A stretch of 64,000 bases of DNA from Pseudomonas monteilii (GCA_001534745.1 CP013997.1:1054001-1118000); one strand, 5' to 3'; positions 27,233-37,728 are shown, counted from the first letter of the stretch. Notes: a model not told the origin generated them from the sequence alone. Numbers and translations are program-made.

Positions 27233-27940
27233 TCATGGTTTGCGGCGTGGTTTGCGCAGCGTCAGCGCGGACAGGTCGGGCACGGCGTTCAGGTCGATGT
27301 CCCTCAGCACGGTGCCGGCGTATAGCTGGGTCCGGTCAAGGCTGTACAGGCCAATGTGCAGTTTGCAGCGGCTGTCGGATGGCAATGCGGCAAGGTCCAC
27401 CGTTAGCGCGAACGTCGCCTGGTCACCTTCCAGGTAGGCGGAGTGCTCGGCGATGTTGCTCGAGTAGCGATTGCTGTAGCCATCCTCCTGAATCAGCAAC
27501 AAGGTGCAGTCCAGATAAGCTTGTGCCTGACGCAATTCGGCGGGAATCGACACGCCGCCCTCGAGCACGACGAACGAGCCAGGTTGCGGAGCAGCAGCCT
27601 CGGGCGCAGTGTCCGTAGGGTTCAGCACCAGATCGAAAGACTGGGCCTGGCCCAGTTGTTCGAGCGCATACGTGTCCAGGAACTGGGCGATGATCGCCTC
27701 TTCACCCAGGCCGACCGTGCAGCGGGCTTCCAGTGTGAAGGTCGTGAAACGCTGTGCTGCCGTCGGATCTAGGGTCAGCGTGAAAGGCGCGGGGGCGCCG
27801 GTGCATTGGCCGCCGCAGGTGCCCAACAGTTGATGATCATCGCCCTGGTGGCCGATCAACGAGACGAACAGGCGTGGCGCGCCGTCGTCGAGCGAGGGTA
27901 GGGCGGGAGGGCTGAGCGTGCCGGTAAGAGACAGGGTCAT
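27233..27940 (-). CDS. Protein with two YscW/YbaY-like beta domains, 235 aa
   Basis: No signal peptide. Two similar halves are seen: about 1-108 (LSLTGTLSPPALPSLDDGAP ... PFTLTLDP ... FTTFTLEARCTVG) and about 115-225 (VVLEGGVSIPAELRQAQAYL ... ATFALTVDLAALP ... CKLHIGLYSLDR). Both follow the 'strand, small-molecule-like loop, PFxLxxDPxxI, YxLRAxI' pattern of the YscW/YbaY family. A GGAG precedes the ATG. It lies just upstream of the repeat-bearing YscW-like gene, so the two are probably made together. The assignment is by pattern and moderately confident; the function is unknown. Confidence 0.75.
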   Translation of the reverse strand: MTLSLTGTLSPPALPSLDDGAPRLFVSLIGHQGDDHQLLGTCGGQCTGAPAPFTLTLDPTAAQRFTTFTLEARCTVGLGEEAIIAQFLDTYALEQLGQAQSFDLVLNPTDTAPEAAAPQPGSFVVLEGGVSIPAELRQAQAYLDCTLLLIQEDGYSNRYSSNIAEHSAYLEGDQATFALTVDLAALPSDSRCKLHIGLYSLDRTQLYAGTVLRDIDLNAVPDLSALTLRKPRRKP

Positions 27941-28022
27941 GGGGGACTCCAGACAGTGGGTGAGAATCGATGCAGCGCACCGATCCTGCGCGTCCCGCCC
28001 CCTCTGGATGAAGCCTGAAACG

Positions 28023-30509
28023 CTACCCTGCGTCGACGCCGCTCACCGTGTCGGTGTTCGACGTGACCTGACGGATCGACAGGCGCAGTTCGGCCGACAG
28101 CACGCGCTTGGCCACGCCCTCGGCCAACTCGCCCAGGCGGGCGGGATAGCTTAGCCGGCCCTGTTCGTCGGCGCGCACCACGCCTTCGCGCAGCAGGGTC
28201 TGGATGAAGTGCCGGAACAGGCTCTTGTCGAAGAACTCCGGTGCGTTCAGCCCGTGCAGGATCGACAGGCGCTGGGCCATCGTCACGCACAGGCCTTCCA
28301 GGGTTTCGGCGGTCAGGCGGCGTTGGCCATTGTCCAGCAACAGCGACGTGGCCATGTAGAAGCGCTGCAGGGTCTGCGTGATCGCCCGCGCCAGCAGGGT
28401 CAGCAGGACGAACTGGCGCGAGCTGGGCGCCGGGCGCAGGTACACGCCGTTCTCCTGGCGCAGCAGCCCCTGCGCGACCAGGGCATCGAGCCACTGATCG
28501 ATGACCGCCTCGAGCTGGTCGGGCGACCAGCGCAGGAACAGCTCCGCCTGCAGGTAGGGGTACAGGGCCCCGGCGTAGGTGCCGATCTGCTGGCGATTCA
28601 TGCGCGAGCTGCTCATGAAGAAGCTCGCCAGCAAGCCTGGCAGGGCGAAGATGTGCAGGACGTTGTTGCGGTACCAGGTCATCAGCACCGCGTTGGCCTC
28701 TTCCAGGTAGAGGATGCGGCCCAGCGCGTCGCTCTGCTCCGACAGCAGGCCCATGCCCTTGACGTGTTCGATCAGGGCCAGACCATCGCCCTCGGGCAGG
28801 GTCGAATGGGGGGAGTAGGGCACCTGCCGCAGCAACGCCAGGTAGGTGTCGAGCACCCGCCGCAGGGCGCGCTCGTCGAGGGCCAGGCGGCTGGTGGACA
28901 GCAGCGCCAGCGCCACCAGGTTGACCGGGTTGATCGCTGCGGCCTCGTTCAGGTGCTGGGCCACGGTATCGCCCAGGCGGGTGGTCACCGCGTTAAGCCA
29001 CTCCGGCCGGGCCTCGGGCGCGTCGGTCCAGGTCCGCCAATCCGGACGCTGCTGGTCGAGGAACTCGGCCAGCCGAATGGGTTCGCCGAAGTTGACCGCC
29101 ACCTGGCCGTAGCGCTGGCGCAGCGCGCCGATGACCTTGAAGATGTCGAAGATCGATTCCTTCTTCTTGCTGGCGCCGCGCAGCTCGCCCAGGTAGGTCC
29201 GCCCTTCGAGCACGCGTTCGTAGCCGATGTACACCGGCACGAAGACGATCGGGGTGCGCGACGAGCGCAGGAAGCTGCGCAGGGTGATGGCCAGCATGCC
29301 GGGACGCGGTTGCAGCATGCGACCGGTCCGCGAGCGCCCGCCCTCGACGAAATACTCGACCGGAAAGCCCTTGGTGAACAGCGTGTGCAGGTATTCGTTG
29401 AACACGGCGGCGTACAGCGGGTTGCCCTTGAAGGTACGCCGCATGAAGAACGCACCGCCGCGACGCAGCAGGTTGCCGACCACCGGCATGTTCAGGTTGA
29501 TGCCGGCCGCGATGTGCGGAGGCGTCAGGCCATTGCGGAACAGCAGGTAGGACAGCAGCAGGTAGTCGATGTGGCTGCGGTGGCAGGGGACATAGATGAT
29601 CTCGTGCCCCGGCGCGAGGTCCTGCACCTGCTCGATGTGATTGACCTTGATGCCGTCGTAGATCTTGTTCCAGAACCAGCTGAGCACCACCTCCAGGAAG
29701 CGGATGACGGTGTAGGTGTAGTCCGATGCGATCTCGTTGGCATAGCGCAAGGCCTGGGCCTCGGCCTTGGCCAGCGGGATGGCGTCGCGCGCCGCCTGCT
29801 CGGCGATCGCCTGACGCACCAGCTCGGCGTGCAGCAAGCCTTTGACCAGGTGGCGGCGGTGCGAGATGTCCGGTCCGATCACGGCCGTCTTGAGGTTGCG
29901 CAGGTGGACCCGCAGCAGGCGCTGCGCCAGGCGCACGGTGCGCTCGGGCCCCTTGCCCTGGGCCACCAGGGCGCGCACCCGCAAGGGTTCGGAGAACTGC
30001 ACCCGGGTCTTGCGGCCCAGCACCAGGATGGTCAGCAACCGGCGCAGGCGTCCGGTCACCGCCCAGCTGTCGGCGAACAGCAGCTTCCAGGGGCTCGACT
30101 CGCTGTCCGGCGACTGGCCCCAGAACACGCTGACCGGAATGATCTGCACATCCGTTTCGGCCTGCTCGCTCAGCGTCTCGACGATGCGCCGCAGGGCCGG
30201 TGGCGCGCCACGCTTGTCGCGGCGCCCGAGCCAGTCGGCTTCCGGTGTCAGGTAGAAGAATGCCGCAGGCTCCTGGTGATGCCCCACCGTCACGGACACC
30301 ACCGGGCGTGGCAGACCGGCCTTGACGCACTCACGGTCGAGCACTGCCAGGTCGCTCGCCGAGGGCGAAGGCAGCGCATAGACCACCGGGCAGGTGGGAT
30401 CGGGCTTGAGCCCTGGCGACGACGGGTTGATGGTCTCGGAGCGCACCCACAGGTACAGCACGCGGCGCAGGGCGCCGAACATCAGGCGACGCAGGGGAGA
30501 ACGGGTCAT
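28023..30509 (-). CDS. plsB: Glycerol-3-phosphate 1-O-acyltransferase
   Basis: First step of phospholipid synthesis: acylates glycerol-3-phosphate at position 1 using acyl-ACP or acyl-CoA, at the inner membrane. The 828-residue length is typical. The acyltransferase HX4D motif is at 310-315 in [17 protein letters not shown], with block II in [13 protein letters not shown], block III in [12 protein letters not shown] and block IV in [11 protein letters not shown]. It is divergent from the cold-shock gene, with 217 bases between the starts. cdsA, encoding a later step of the same pathway, is at 52.3 kb. Confidence 0.97.
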   Translation of the reverse strand: MTRSPLRRLMFGALRRVLYLWVRSETINPSSPGLKPDPTCPVVYALPSPSASDLAVLDRECVKAGLPRPVVSVTVGHHQEPAAFFYLTPEADWLGRRDKRGAPPALRRIVETLSEQAETDVQIIPVSVFWGQSPDSESSPWKLLFADSWAVTGRLRRLLTILVLGRKTRVQFSEPLRVRALVAQGKGPERTVRLAQRLLRVHLRNLKTAVIGPDISHRRHLVKGLLHAELVRQAIAEQAARDAIPLAKAEAQALRYANEIASDYTYTVIRFLEVVLSWFWNKIYDGIKVNHIEQVQDLAPGHEIIYVPCHRSHIDYLLLSYLLFRNGLTPPHIAAGINLNMPVVGNLLRRGGAFFMRRTFKGNPLYAAVFNEYLHTLFTKGFPVEYFVEGGRSRTGRMLQPRPGMLAITLRSFLRSSRTPIVFVPVYIGYERVLEGRTYLGELRGASKKKESIFDIFKVIGALRQRYGQVAVNFGEPIRLAEFLDQQRPDWRTWTDAPEARPEWLNAVTTRLGDTVAQHLNEAAAINPVNLVALALLSTSRLALDERALRRVLDTYLALLRQVPYSPHSTLPEGDGLALIEHVKGMGLLSEQSDALGRILYLEEANAVLMTWYRNNVLHIFALPGLLASFFMSSSRMNRQQIGTYAGALYPYLQAELFLRWSPDQLEAVIDQWLDALVAQGLLRQENGVYLRPAPSSRQFVLLTLLARAITQTLQRFYMATSLLLDNGQRRLTAETLEGLCVTMAQRLSILHGLNAPEFFDKSLFRHFIQTLLREGVVRADEQGRLSYPARLGELAEGVAKRVLSAELRLSIRQVTSNTDTVSGVDAG

Positions 30510-30726
30510 CGGGGGCAGGGCTCTGGCTGGACGGGGTGAAGGGGTGTACGAGCCCTCAGTCTGCCGGATCCGTCAGTGTTCGGCAAAAGTCCGTGACAGG
30601 GTTTTTTGGATACATGATGCGAAATCCGGTCCGTAGCTTGCAGGAAACTTCTTTGAGTCGTGTAGGCCTTGCAGGAGCCGCAGGGCTGCGATGCTCGTCA
30701 AAAACAAAAGATCAGGAGTGGTACCG

Positions 30727-30936
30727 ATGTCGTCTCGTGAAACTGGAAGCGTGAAGTGGTTCAACGATGCCAAGGGCTATGGCTTCATTCAGCGGGAAGG
30801 GGGCGCGGACGTCTTCGTCCATTTCCGGGCCATTCGGGGTGAAGGGCACCGTACCCTGCTCGAAGGTCAGCGGGTGGAATACGCCCTGGTCGAAGGCCAG
30901 AAGGGCCTCCAGGCCGAGGACGTCCTGGGCCTGTGA
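30727..30936 (+). CDS. Cold-shock-domain protein, 69 aa
   Basis: Single-stranded nucleic-acid-binding protein of the Csp family. The RNP1 motif KGYGFIQ and RNP2 motif VFVHF are intact after the opening [15 protein letters not shown]. The domain is slightly atypical beyond RNP2 ([20 protein letters not shown]). The ATG at 30727 has AGGAG eight bases upstream. A GC-rich stem (30945-30955 with 30962-30972, one G-U pair) follows the stop and could end transcription. The long 5' region shared with plsB may contain a structured leader, but none is clearly seen. Confidence 0.92.
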   Translation: MSSRETGSVKWFNDAKGYGFIQREGGADVFVHFRAIRGEGHRTLLEGQRVEYALVEGQKGLQAEDVLGL

Positions 30937-31028
30937 AGCACCGTCGGGCCGCGCCCCACAAGGCGTGGCCCGATGCGCAGGACGCCGGACGGCAGGACGT
31001 GGTCAGGCAGGCTGCCACGCCAGGACGG

Positions 31029-31403
31029 TCAGGTCCGCCAGGTGATTTCCTGCTCGCCATCGGCGCTGATGCGCACCCAGCGGTCGGCATCTTCTTCGCC
31101 TTCTTCTTCCACCCAGCTGCCCGGTGCGCAACGCACTTCCACCTGCAGCGCGGCGTACACGGCGTGGGCGCAGGCGATGTCGTCCTCCCATGGGGTCTGG
31201 TCACTTTCCAACAGCAGGCTGTTCCATTTCCCTACAGCATTGGGTACCCAGGTGACCGGAATGTTACCGGCACGGCACTTCCAGGTCTGGCCCTGCTGTT
31301 GCCAGGCCGAGCATTGACCCAGCGCCTGCTCAAGCCAGGTGGTCACCTGATGGCGGGAAACGTCGCTGTCCTTGAGGTAGATCTCGATATCGGGTTGGCG
31401 CAT
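31029..31403 (-). CDS. Conserved hypothetical protein, 124 aa
   Basis: Cytoplasmic acidic protein of unknown function, found in pseudomonads next to rlmA. It starts MRQPDIEIYLKDSDVSRHQV and contains WLEQALGQCSAWQQQGQTWK, NAVGKWNSLLLESDQTPWED and an acidic WVEEEGEEDADRWVRI segment; tryptophan is frequent. No signal peptide or membrane helix. The ATG at 31403 is chosen over the TTG one codon earlier because of the GGAG about ten bases before it. It lies 20 bases downstream of rlmA on the same strand, so it is probably the last gene of dapE-rlmA. Confidence 0.78.
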   Translation of the reverse strand: MRQPDIEIYLKDSDVSRHQVTTWLEQALGQCSAWQQQGQTWKCRAGNIPVTWVPNAVGKWNSLLLESDQTPWEDDIACAHAVYAALQVEVRCAPGSWVEEEGEEDADRWVRISADGEQEITWRT

Positions 31404-31423
31404 CAAAGGGGCTCCAGGTGTGC

Positions 31424-32236
31424 TCAGTCTTGGCGCACGAAATAGTCATAGCGCATGGAAACGGTGACGTCGAACGGTTCGGGCTGGTCGATCACCTGCG
31501 CGCGCCGTTCGGCGCTGGCGCGCCAGCCATGGGGCGTCATTGCCAGCAGGTCAGCGCGCGCCTGGGGTTCGGCCAGTGACAGGCGGAAGGTCAGGGTTTC
31601 GCTGTGGGCATGCTGCATCGACGCCGGGACCAACGCCAGGTGCTTGTCGTCGGCATACGGGCGAACCTCGTCGTAGAGCACCTGGCGCAGCTCCATCAGG
31701 TGATCGCGGGTCGGGCCGACCCGCATCAGGCCGCCCCCGGGGCTCAGCAGGCGCAGAGCCTCCTGCCAGTCGAGCGGGCTGAAGACGCTGGCGATGAACT
31801 GGCAGCTGGCATCGGCCAGTGGCACCCGCGCCATGCTGGCGACCAGCCAGGTGACCTCGGTGGCGCGTCGGCAGGCACGCTTGACCGCTTCGCGGGAGAT
31901 GTCCAGGGCATAGCCGTCGGCCTCAGGCAGGGCCTGGGCAATCTGCGCGGTGTAGTAGCCTTCGCCGCAGCCGATGTCCAGCCAGGTGGCCGGGTGGCGC
32001 TCGGCCGCCAGCTCGGCCAGGCGCTGGGCCACTGGCGCATAGTGGCCGGCCTCGAGAAAGCCGCGACGGGCTTCGACCATCGCCTGGTTGTCGCCCGGGT
32101 CGCGGCTGTTCTTGTGCTGCACCGGCAGCAGGTTCAGGTAGCCCTGGCGCGCACGGTCGAAGCGGTGACCGGCCGCGCAGGCCACACCGTTGTCGAGGCG
32201 CGACAGGGGCGCATGGCACAGCGGACAGGCGAGCAT
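31424..32236 (-). CDS. rlmA: 23S rRNA (guanine745-N1)-methyltransferase
   Basis: Methylates G745 (helix 35) of 23S rRNA. The 270-residue protein has the N-terminal zinc finger Cys4-Cys7-Cys20-His24 ([18 protein letters not shown], then CAAGH), the invariant GYLNLLPVQHKNSRDPGDN, and a Rossmann methyltransferase domain with WLDIGCGEGYYTAQIA. The start codon overlaps the stop of dapE by one base (TGATG), so it is translationally coupled to dapE. Confidence 0.94.
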   Translation of the reverse strand: MLACPLCHAPLSRLDNGVACAAGHRFDRARQGYLNLLPVQHKNSRDPGDNQAMVEARRGFLEAGHYAPVAQRLAELAAERHPATWLDIGCGEGYYTAQIAQALPEADGYALDISREAVKRACRRATEVTWLVASMARVPLADASCQFIASVFSPLDWQEALRLLSPGGGLMRVGPTRDHLMELRQVLYDEVRPYADDKHLALVPASMQHAHSETLTFRLSLAEPQARADLLAMTPHGWRASAERRAQVIDQPEPFDVTVSMRYDYFVRQD

Positions 32237-33387
32237 CAGGCGAGCAACCTCACCAAGGTCTGGTAGTAGATTTCGGTGAGCAGGTCGAGGTCGCTGGCCA
32301 GGATACGCTCGTCGACCTGATGGATCGTGGCGTTGACCGGGCCCAGTTCGACCACCTGGGTGCCGAGCGTGGCGATGAAGCGCCCGTCCGAGGTGCCACC
32401 GCTGGTGGAGGGCTGGGTCTGGCGGCCGGTCACGGCGTGGATGCTGGCCGCCACGGCATCGAGCAGGTCACCTGGTTCGGTCAGGAACGGCAGGCCGGAC
32501 AGCGACCAGTCGATCGACCAGTCCAGCTGGTGCGCATCGAGGATCGCCGCGACGCGCTGTTGCAGGCCTTCGACCGTCGACTCGGTGGAGAAGCGGAAGT
32601 TGAACAGCGCCGTCAGCTCGCCCGGCACCACGTTGGTGGCGCCGGTACCGGCACTGAGGTTGGAGATCTGGAAGCTGGTCGGCGGGAAGAACGCATTGCC
32701 GGCATCCCAATGCTCGGCGGCCAGTTCGGCCAGCGCAGGCGCGGCCAAGTGGATCGGGTTGCGCGCCAGGTGCGGGTAGGCCACGTGGCCCTGCTTGCCG
32801 CGCACCGTCAAGGTGGCACCGAGCGAGCCACGGCGGCCGTTCTTGACCACATCACCGAGCAGCGAGGTGCTGGACGGCTCGCCGACGATGCACCAGTCCA
32901 GGCGCTGCTGGCGGACGCGCAGGCGTTCGACCACGGCCTTGGTGCCATGGTCGGCCGGACCTTCCTCGTCGCTGGTGATCAGGAAGGCGACCTGCCCACG
33001 GTGGTCGGGGTAGTCGCGCACGAAACGTTCGCTGGCCACCACCATCGACGCCAGGCTGCCCTTCATGTCGGCGGCGCCCCGTCCGCACAGCATGCCCTGC
33101 TCGTCGATCAGCGCCTCGAAAGGCTGATGCGTCCAGGCCTGGAGCGGGCCGGTGGGGACCACGTCGGTGTGACCGGCGAAGCACAGCACCGGGCCGTCCT
33201 GGGTGCCATGGGTGGCCCAGAAGTTGTCGACGTCTTCGATGCGCATCGGCTCGAGCGCGAAGCCGACCTGTTCCAGGCGGCGCATCATCTGCGCCTGGCA
33301 ATCGGCATCGACCGGGGTCACGGACGGACGGCGGATCAGGTCGCAGGCCAGTTGAAGGGTAGGCGAGAGGTCGGCTGAGGCCGTCAT
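32236..33387 (-). CDS. dapE: Succinyl-diaminopimelate desuccinylase
   Basis: Hydrolyses N-succinyl-LL-diaminopimelate to LL-DAP in the lysine and peptidoglycan precursor pathway. The 383-residue M20-type di-zinc enzyme shows the first metal ligand in [13 protein letters not shown], the bridging Asp in [10 protein letters not shown], the catalytic Glu-Glu pair in [17 protein letters not shown], and the late His in [11 protein letters not shown] plus [14 protein letters not shown]. The other two succinylase-branch genes, dapD (39.0 kb) and dapC (43.3 kb), are nearby but not in the same operon. Confidence 0.96.
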   Translation of the reverse strand: MTASADLSPTLQLACDLIRRPSVTPVDADCQAQMMRRLEQVGFALEPMRIEDVDNFWATHGTQDGPVLCFAGHTDVVPTGPLQAWTHQPFEALIDEQGMLCGRGAADMKGSLASMVVASERFVRDYPDHRGQVAFLITSDEEGPADHGTKAVVERLRVRQQRLDWCIVGEPSSTSLLGDVVKNGRRGSLGATLTVRGKQGHVAYPHLARNPIHLAAPALAELAAEHWDAGNAFFPPTSFQISNLSAGTGATNVVPGELTALFNFRFSTESTVEGLQQRVAAILDAHQLDWSIDWSLSGLPFLTEPGDLLDAVAASIHAVTGRQTQPSTSGGTSDGRFIATLGTQVVELGPVNATIHQVDERILASDLDLLTEIYYQTLVRLLA

Positions 33388-33486
33388 GGGTCACTCCAGG
33401 GGCAGGGCGAGGGGGCGAGGTGGTCGGCGTCATCATGCGGCCTCTGTGCGACAGGACCGCTCCCCTCCGAGCCATGAGGCCGACCG

Positions 33487-33510
33487 GTAGGAGCGGCCCC
33501 AGTGCCGCGA
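33487..33510. repeat. Single REP element, GAGCGGCCCC family
   Basis: TAGGAGCGGCCCCAGTGCCG followed by CGAT matches one arm of the pair at 14.7 kb almost exactly. It sits in the 280-base gap upstream of dapE and downstream of the glucan synthase gene, with a short GGACCGC...GCGGTCC palindrome just after it. The rest of this gap holds no gene. Confidence 0.8.
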
Positions 33511-33667
33511 TGGACCGCGCAGCGGTCCCAGAATCGACCAGACCCTGACGAACCGAAGCCACGCATAAAGCCCGTTATCTTATATCAAAGCCACGCCGAG
33601 GGCACGTCCGACACGACCGCGCGGTGGCCCCTGACTGCGCCGGATTTCGCACGCCACGACCCTCGAC

Positions 33668-36268
33668 TCACGCGCCCTGCTCATGGGAAGCCCGCTCGGC
33701 CAGCGTTTCCCGCCGTGGCAGCGACGACAGAAACGCCATCACCAGCGCCGCCAGGTACGGCAGCGATTGCACCAGCAGCATCACCACCCAGAAGCGCATG
33801 TCCATGTTGGGCAGGCCCTGGACCAGGCAGATGCCTGCCGCCGCGCCCCACAACAGCAACAAGATGAACAGCTCCTCCCGGGCCTCGGCGATGGCCACCA
33901 GCACGCCATGGCTGTCGGCATGCTTGGGCGTGCGGATGAACGGCATGCTGCGGGTGAAGAACCCGTACAGCACCGCCTTGGCGATCGTGTGCGACAGCGC
34001 CAGGCCCGCCAGGGCCGCCGCGAAGGCGTCCTTCAGGTCAACGCCCACCGCCCGGCGGTAGAGGAAGATGATCTTGCCGACCTTGAAGCCGAACAGGGCC
34101 AGGGGTGGGATGGCGAACATCAGCAGGGGCGGATCGACCCGCTGCGGCACGATGATCATCGCCGCCGACCAGAGCAGCGCGCCGACGGTGAAGAAGATGT
34201 TCATGCCATCGGCCACCCAGGGCAGCCAGCCGGCCAGGAAGTGGTAGCGCTGTCCGCGGGTCAGCTCGCTGCCACGACCACGCAGCAGGGCGCCGGCGTG
34301 GTGCTTGATGATCTGGATGGCGCCGTAGGCCCAGCGGAAGCGCTGCTTCTTGAAGTCGATGAAGGTGTCCGGCATCAGCCCCTTGCCGTAGCTGTCGTGG
34401 GCGTAGGCGGCCGAATAGCCACGCTCGAACACCCGCAGGCCCAGCTCGGCGTCCTCGCAGATGCACCAGTCGGCCCAGCCCAGTTCGTCGAGCACCGAGC
34501 GGCGCGTCATGGTCATGGTGCCGTGCTGGATGATCGCGTTGCGCTCGTTGCGGGTGACCATGCCGATGTGGAAGAAACCTTTGTACTCACTGTAGCAGAG
34601 CGTCTTGAACAGGCTTTCGTGCTGGTCACGGTAGTCCTGGGGCGACTGCACCACGGCGATCTTCGGGTCGGCGAAGTGCGGCACCATGTGCTTGAGCCAG
34701 TTGCGATCGACGCAGTAGTCCGAGTCGATCACCGCGATCACCTCGGCATCCGGCGCGGTGAGCGGCAGCAGGTAGTTCAGCGCGCCGCCCTTGAACCCGG
34801 CGAGCGGCGACACGTGGAAGAACCGGAAACGCTCGCCGAGTCGCTCGCAATGCGCCTTGAGCGGTTCCCACACGGCCGGATCCTTGGTGTTGTTGTCGAT
34901 CACCAGCACTTCGAAGTCCGGGTAATCCAGCGCGGCCAGGGCATCGAGGGTCTGCTTGACCATCTCTGGCGGCTCGTTGTAGCAGGGCACGTGCACCGAC
35001 ACCTTGGGCCGATACGCGCTGTCGGTGTGCACCGGCAGGAATTCCCGACGGCGCTTGTGGATCCAGACCGCCTCGGCCAGCTCGTGCGCTTCGGTCAGCA
35101 GCACGATGAACACGCCCAGCGCCCCCAGCCCCAGCAGAACGCCCACGGTCAGGCTGAACCAGGTGCTGTACTGCTGGCTATAGTCGTAGGCGATCCACAC
35201 CAGCACCGAGCCGCACAGGAAGGCGATGAAGGTGAGGAAGGTACGCCCGCGCTGGCGCAGGGTCGAACCGTCGATCAGCAGCAGCGCCAGGGCCAGCAGG
35301 GCCAGCACCACCGAGGCCACGGCCAGGGCGCGCCACTGCGGGATCGCCACCACCGGGCCTTCGAAGTTGAATTTCTGTTGGCGCGCCGCATTGAACACGC
35401 CCCAGTACGCGCCCACCGACCCTTCGTCGCTGGCTTTCCAGGGCTGGTCGTAGGCTTCGATCACGAAGTAGTTGTAACCGCGCCGGTTGAGGGTGTTGAC
35501 CAGGGTGCGCAGGTAGATGGCCTGGTCGGCCTGGGTCGCGTCGGCCCCGCCGCGCATGCGCCCGTTGCTCGGCCAGCCGACCTCGGACAGCAGCAGCGGC
35601 TTGCGCGGGAACTGCTGCTTGAGTTCGCGGGCGCGGTCGAGCACGAACTGCACCGAGTCCTGCATCGGCACGAATTCCCAGTACGGCAGGATGTGTGCGG
35701 CGATCAGGTCCACATGCCCGGCCAGCTCCGGGTGCGCCTTCCAGATGTGCCATTGCTCGCTGGTGGTGACCGGAACCTTGACGGCAGCGCGCACCCGGTC
35801 CAGGTAGGCGATCAACCCTTCCGGCGTGACCTCCTCGCGGAACAGCGCTTCGTTGCCGACCACCACGCGGATCACGCTGCGCGAGGTGTTGGCCAGTTCG
35901 ATGGCGCGGGCGATCTCGCGCTCGTTGCGCTCCAGGTCCGGGCTGATCCAGATGCCCAGGGTCACCCGCAGGCCCATCTCCTCGGCCAGTCGGGGGATCT
36001 GCGCCTGACTGCCCTCGACGGTGTACAGACGGATGCTGTCGGTCAGCGTGCTCAGTTGCGCCAGGTCCTCGCGCAGCTCCTGCTCGCTGGGGTACTGGCC
36101 GCGCTGTGGACTTTCGTTCAGGCGAAACGGCGAGTACGAAAAACCCGAGATCTGCTCGGGCCAGGCGGGGGCGGACACGGGGCGATTGATCAAGGCCCAG
36201 AACCCGGTGAACAGGGCGGCGATGAGCAGCACCACGACCAGGTTGAGGCCGAATTTGCGTGATGACAT
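33668..36268 (-). CDS. ndvB: NdvB-like beta-glucan synthase: GH17 domain fused to GT2 glycosyltransferase
   Basis: Membrane enzyme of 866 residues that probably makes periplasmic beta-(1,3)-glucans; the P. aeruginosa NdvB homologue is linked to biofilm tolerance. It has a membrane anchor (about 8-27) and a periplasmic GH17-like domain (about 40-305) with likely acid/base Glu140 in VVVGNEALF and nucleophile Glu229 in LLSEVGWPSNG. Three further membrane helices (about 313-392) follow, then a cytosolic GT2 domain with DSD at 515-517, ED at 605-606 and QRFRW at 642-646, and several C-terminal helices. ATG at 36268; upstream TTG rejected. The symbol is by homology of architecture. Confidence 0.88.
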   Translation of the reverse strand: MSSRKFGLNLVVVLLIAALFTGFWALINRPVSAPAWPEQISGFSYSPFRLNESPQRGQYPSEQELREDLAQLSTLTDSIRLYTVEGSQAQIPRLAEEMGLRVTLGIWISPDLERNEREIARAIELANTSRSVIRVVVGNEALFREEVTPEGLIAYLDRVRAAVKVPVTTSEQWHIWKAHPELAGHVDLIAAHILPYWEFVPMQDSVQFVLDRARELKQQFPRKPLLLSEVGWPSNGRMRGGADATQADQAIYLRTLVNTLNRRGYNYFVIEAYDQPWKASDEGSVGAYWGVFNAARQQKFNFEGPVVAIPQWRALAVASVVLALLALALLLIDGSTLRQRGRTFLTFIAFLCGSVLVWIAYDYSQQYSTWFSLTVGVLLGLGALGVFIVLLTEAHELAEAVWIHKRRREFLPVHTDSAYRPKVSVHVPCYNEPPEMVKQTLDALAALDYPDFEVLVIDNNTKDPAVWEPLKAHCERLGERFRFFHVSPLAGFKGGALNYLLPLTAPDAEVIAVIDSDYCVDRNWLKHMVPHFADPKIAVVQSPQDYRDQHESLFKTLCYSEYKGFFHIGMVTRNERNAIIQHGTMTMTRRSVLDELGWADWCICEDAELGLRVFERGYSAAYAHDSYGKGLMPDTFIDFKKQRFRWAYGAIQIIKHHAGALLRGRGSELTRGQRYHFLAGWLPWVADGMNIFFTVGALLWSAAMIIVPQRVDPPLLMFAIPPLALFGFKVGKIIFLYRRAVGVDLKDAFAAALAGLALSHTIAKAVLYGFFTRSMPFIRTPKHADSHGVLVAIAEAREELFILLLLWGAAAGICLVQGLPNMDMRFWVVMLLVQSLPYLAALVMAFLSSLPRRETLAERASHEQGA

Positions 36269-36514
36269 AAGCGTGTGAGGTTCCAACGCCCGCGCCGACG
36301 AGGGCGTGGGCGGCTGTCCGAAGGTGAGGGTTCCGTCCTGCCGGGAGCACGGGCTTTTCCAGGTGAATAGTGGTTATTAAAGCAGGCTTGCGCGGATTAA
36401 TCCCCTTGAAGGGACCGTCCAGGGCTTGCAGCGCTGTGCACCCGGTCTGCCGAGGGTTCGTCATCCGGCCAACTGCTTTATACTGCGCGCCGGTTTTTTC
36501 CAGGGTTTGGCGAC

Positions 36515-37339
36515 ATGAGCACAGAAGATCCACGCTTCGCCGGCATTGCCCGGCTGTATGGCGACGACGGCCTCGAGCGCCTGCGTCGCGCCCATGTCGG
36601 CGTGGTCGGCATCGGCGGGGTCGGCTCCTGGGTGGCCGAAGCCCTGGCGCGCAGCGGGGTGGGCGAGATCACCCTGTTCGACCTCGACGATGTCTGCGTC
36701 AGCAACACCAACCGCCAGGCCCACGCGCTCGAAGGGCAGGTGGGGCGGGCCAAGGTCGAGGTCATGGCCGAGCGGCTGCGCGCCATCAACCCGGCCTGCG
36801 TGGTCCATGCGGTGGCCGATTTCGTGACCCGCGACACCATGGTCGAGTACATCCACGAAGGCTTCGACGGCGTGGTCGACTGCATCGACAGCGTCAACGC
36901 CAAGGCGGCGCTGATCGCCTGGTGCCGGCGGCGCAAGATCGCCGTCGTCACCACCGGCGGTGCCGGCGGGCAGATCGATCCGACCCAGGTGCAGGTCGGT
37001 GACCTCAACAAGACCTTCAACGACCCGCTGGCGTCGCGGGTGCGCTCCACCCTGCGCCGCGACTACCAGTTCTCGCGCAACGTCAGCCGCAACTACGGGG
37101 TGCCGTGCGTGTTCTCCAGCGAGCAGCTGCGCTACCCCAAGGGCGATGGCAGCGTCTGCCTGCAGAAGAGCTTCGTCGGGGAAGGCGTGCGCCTGGACTG
37201 CTCCGGCGGTTTCGGCGCGGTGATGATGGTCACCGCGACCTTCGGCATGGTCGCCGCCAGCAAACTGGTGGAGAAACTGGTAGGCGGGGCGCGCCGACCT
37301 TCGGAACGTGCCGTGGCTCAGGCGCCTGCGGCCAGTTGA
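36515..37339 (+). CDS. tcdA: tRNA threonylcarbamoyladenosine dehydratase
   Basis: ATP-dependent E1-like enzyme that converts t6A37 to its cyclic form ct6A. The 274 residues show the nucleotide-binding GVVGIGGVGSWVAEALARSG, FDLDDVCVSNTNRQ, and VDCIDSVNAKAALI, with later NYGVPCVFSSEQ. A membrane-prone C-terminal stretch (GAVMMVTATFGMVAASKLVE) is also typical. In E. coli the protein (CsdL) works with CsdA and CsdE, and both are encoded directly downstream here on the opposite strand. The 3' end overlaps the csdE gene by 22 bases, tail to tail. Confidence 0.93.
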   Translation: MSTEDPRFAGIARLYGDDGLERLRRAHVGVVGIGGVGSWVAEALARSGVGEITLFDLDDVCVSNTNRQAHALEGQVGRAKVEVMAERLRAINPACVVHAVADFVTRDTMVEYIHEGFDGVVDCIDSVNAKAALIAWCRRRKIAVVTTGGAGGQIDPTQVQVGDLNKTFNDPLASRVRSTLRRDYQFSRNVSRNYGVPCVFSSEQLRYPKGDGSVCLQKSFVGEGVRLDCSGGFGAVMMVTATFGMVAASKLVEKLVGGARRPSERAVAQAPAAS

Positions 37340-37728
37340 GCCATGCGCTGCAGCACGGCGTGCAGGCCGTTGCTGCGTGACGGCGTGAGCTGGCGCTCCA
37401 GGCCCAGCTGCGCGAACCAGCCGGGCAGGTCGACGCGGGCCAGTGCGTCCCGGTCGAGCCCCTGCACGCGCACCAGCAACACCGCCAGCAAGCCCTTGAG
37501 CAGCCGCGCCTCGCTGTCGGCCTGAAACTGCCAGTGCCCGTCGACAGCCTGCGCGGTCAGCCAGACCACGCTCTCGCAACCGTGGACGCGGTTGGCCTCC
37601 ACCTTGTCGGCTTCATCCAGTGGCGGCAAGCGTTGGCCCCATTGCATCAGCAGGCGCGCGCGCTGCTCCCAGCCGTGGGCCTGCTCGAAAGCCTGCAAGG
37701 CCTCGCGGGCCGCGTTCGACAGGCTCAT
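37318..37728 (-). CDS. csdE: SufE/CsdE-family sulfur acceptor
   Basis: Accepts the persulfide sulfur from CsdA and enhances its desulfurase activity. The 136-residue protein has the acceptor Cys in NRVHGCESVVWL and the family pattern LLKGLLAVLLVRVQG later. The start at 37728 overlaps the csdA stop by four bases (ATGA), so it is coupled to csdA. The opposing tcdA gene shares its last 22 bases. CsdE rather than SufE is preferred from the CsdA and TcdA neighbours. Confidence 0.92.
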   Translation of the reverse strand: MSLSNAAREALQAFEQAHGWEQRARLLMQWGQRLPPLDEADKVEANRVHGCESVVWLTAQAVDGHWQFQADSEARLLKGLLAVLLVRVQGLDRDALARVDLPGWFAQLGLERQLTPSRSNGLHAVLQRMAQLAAGA

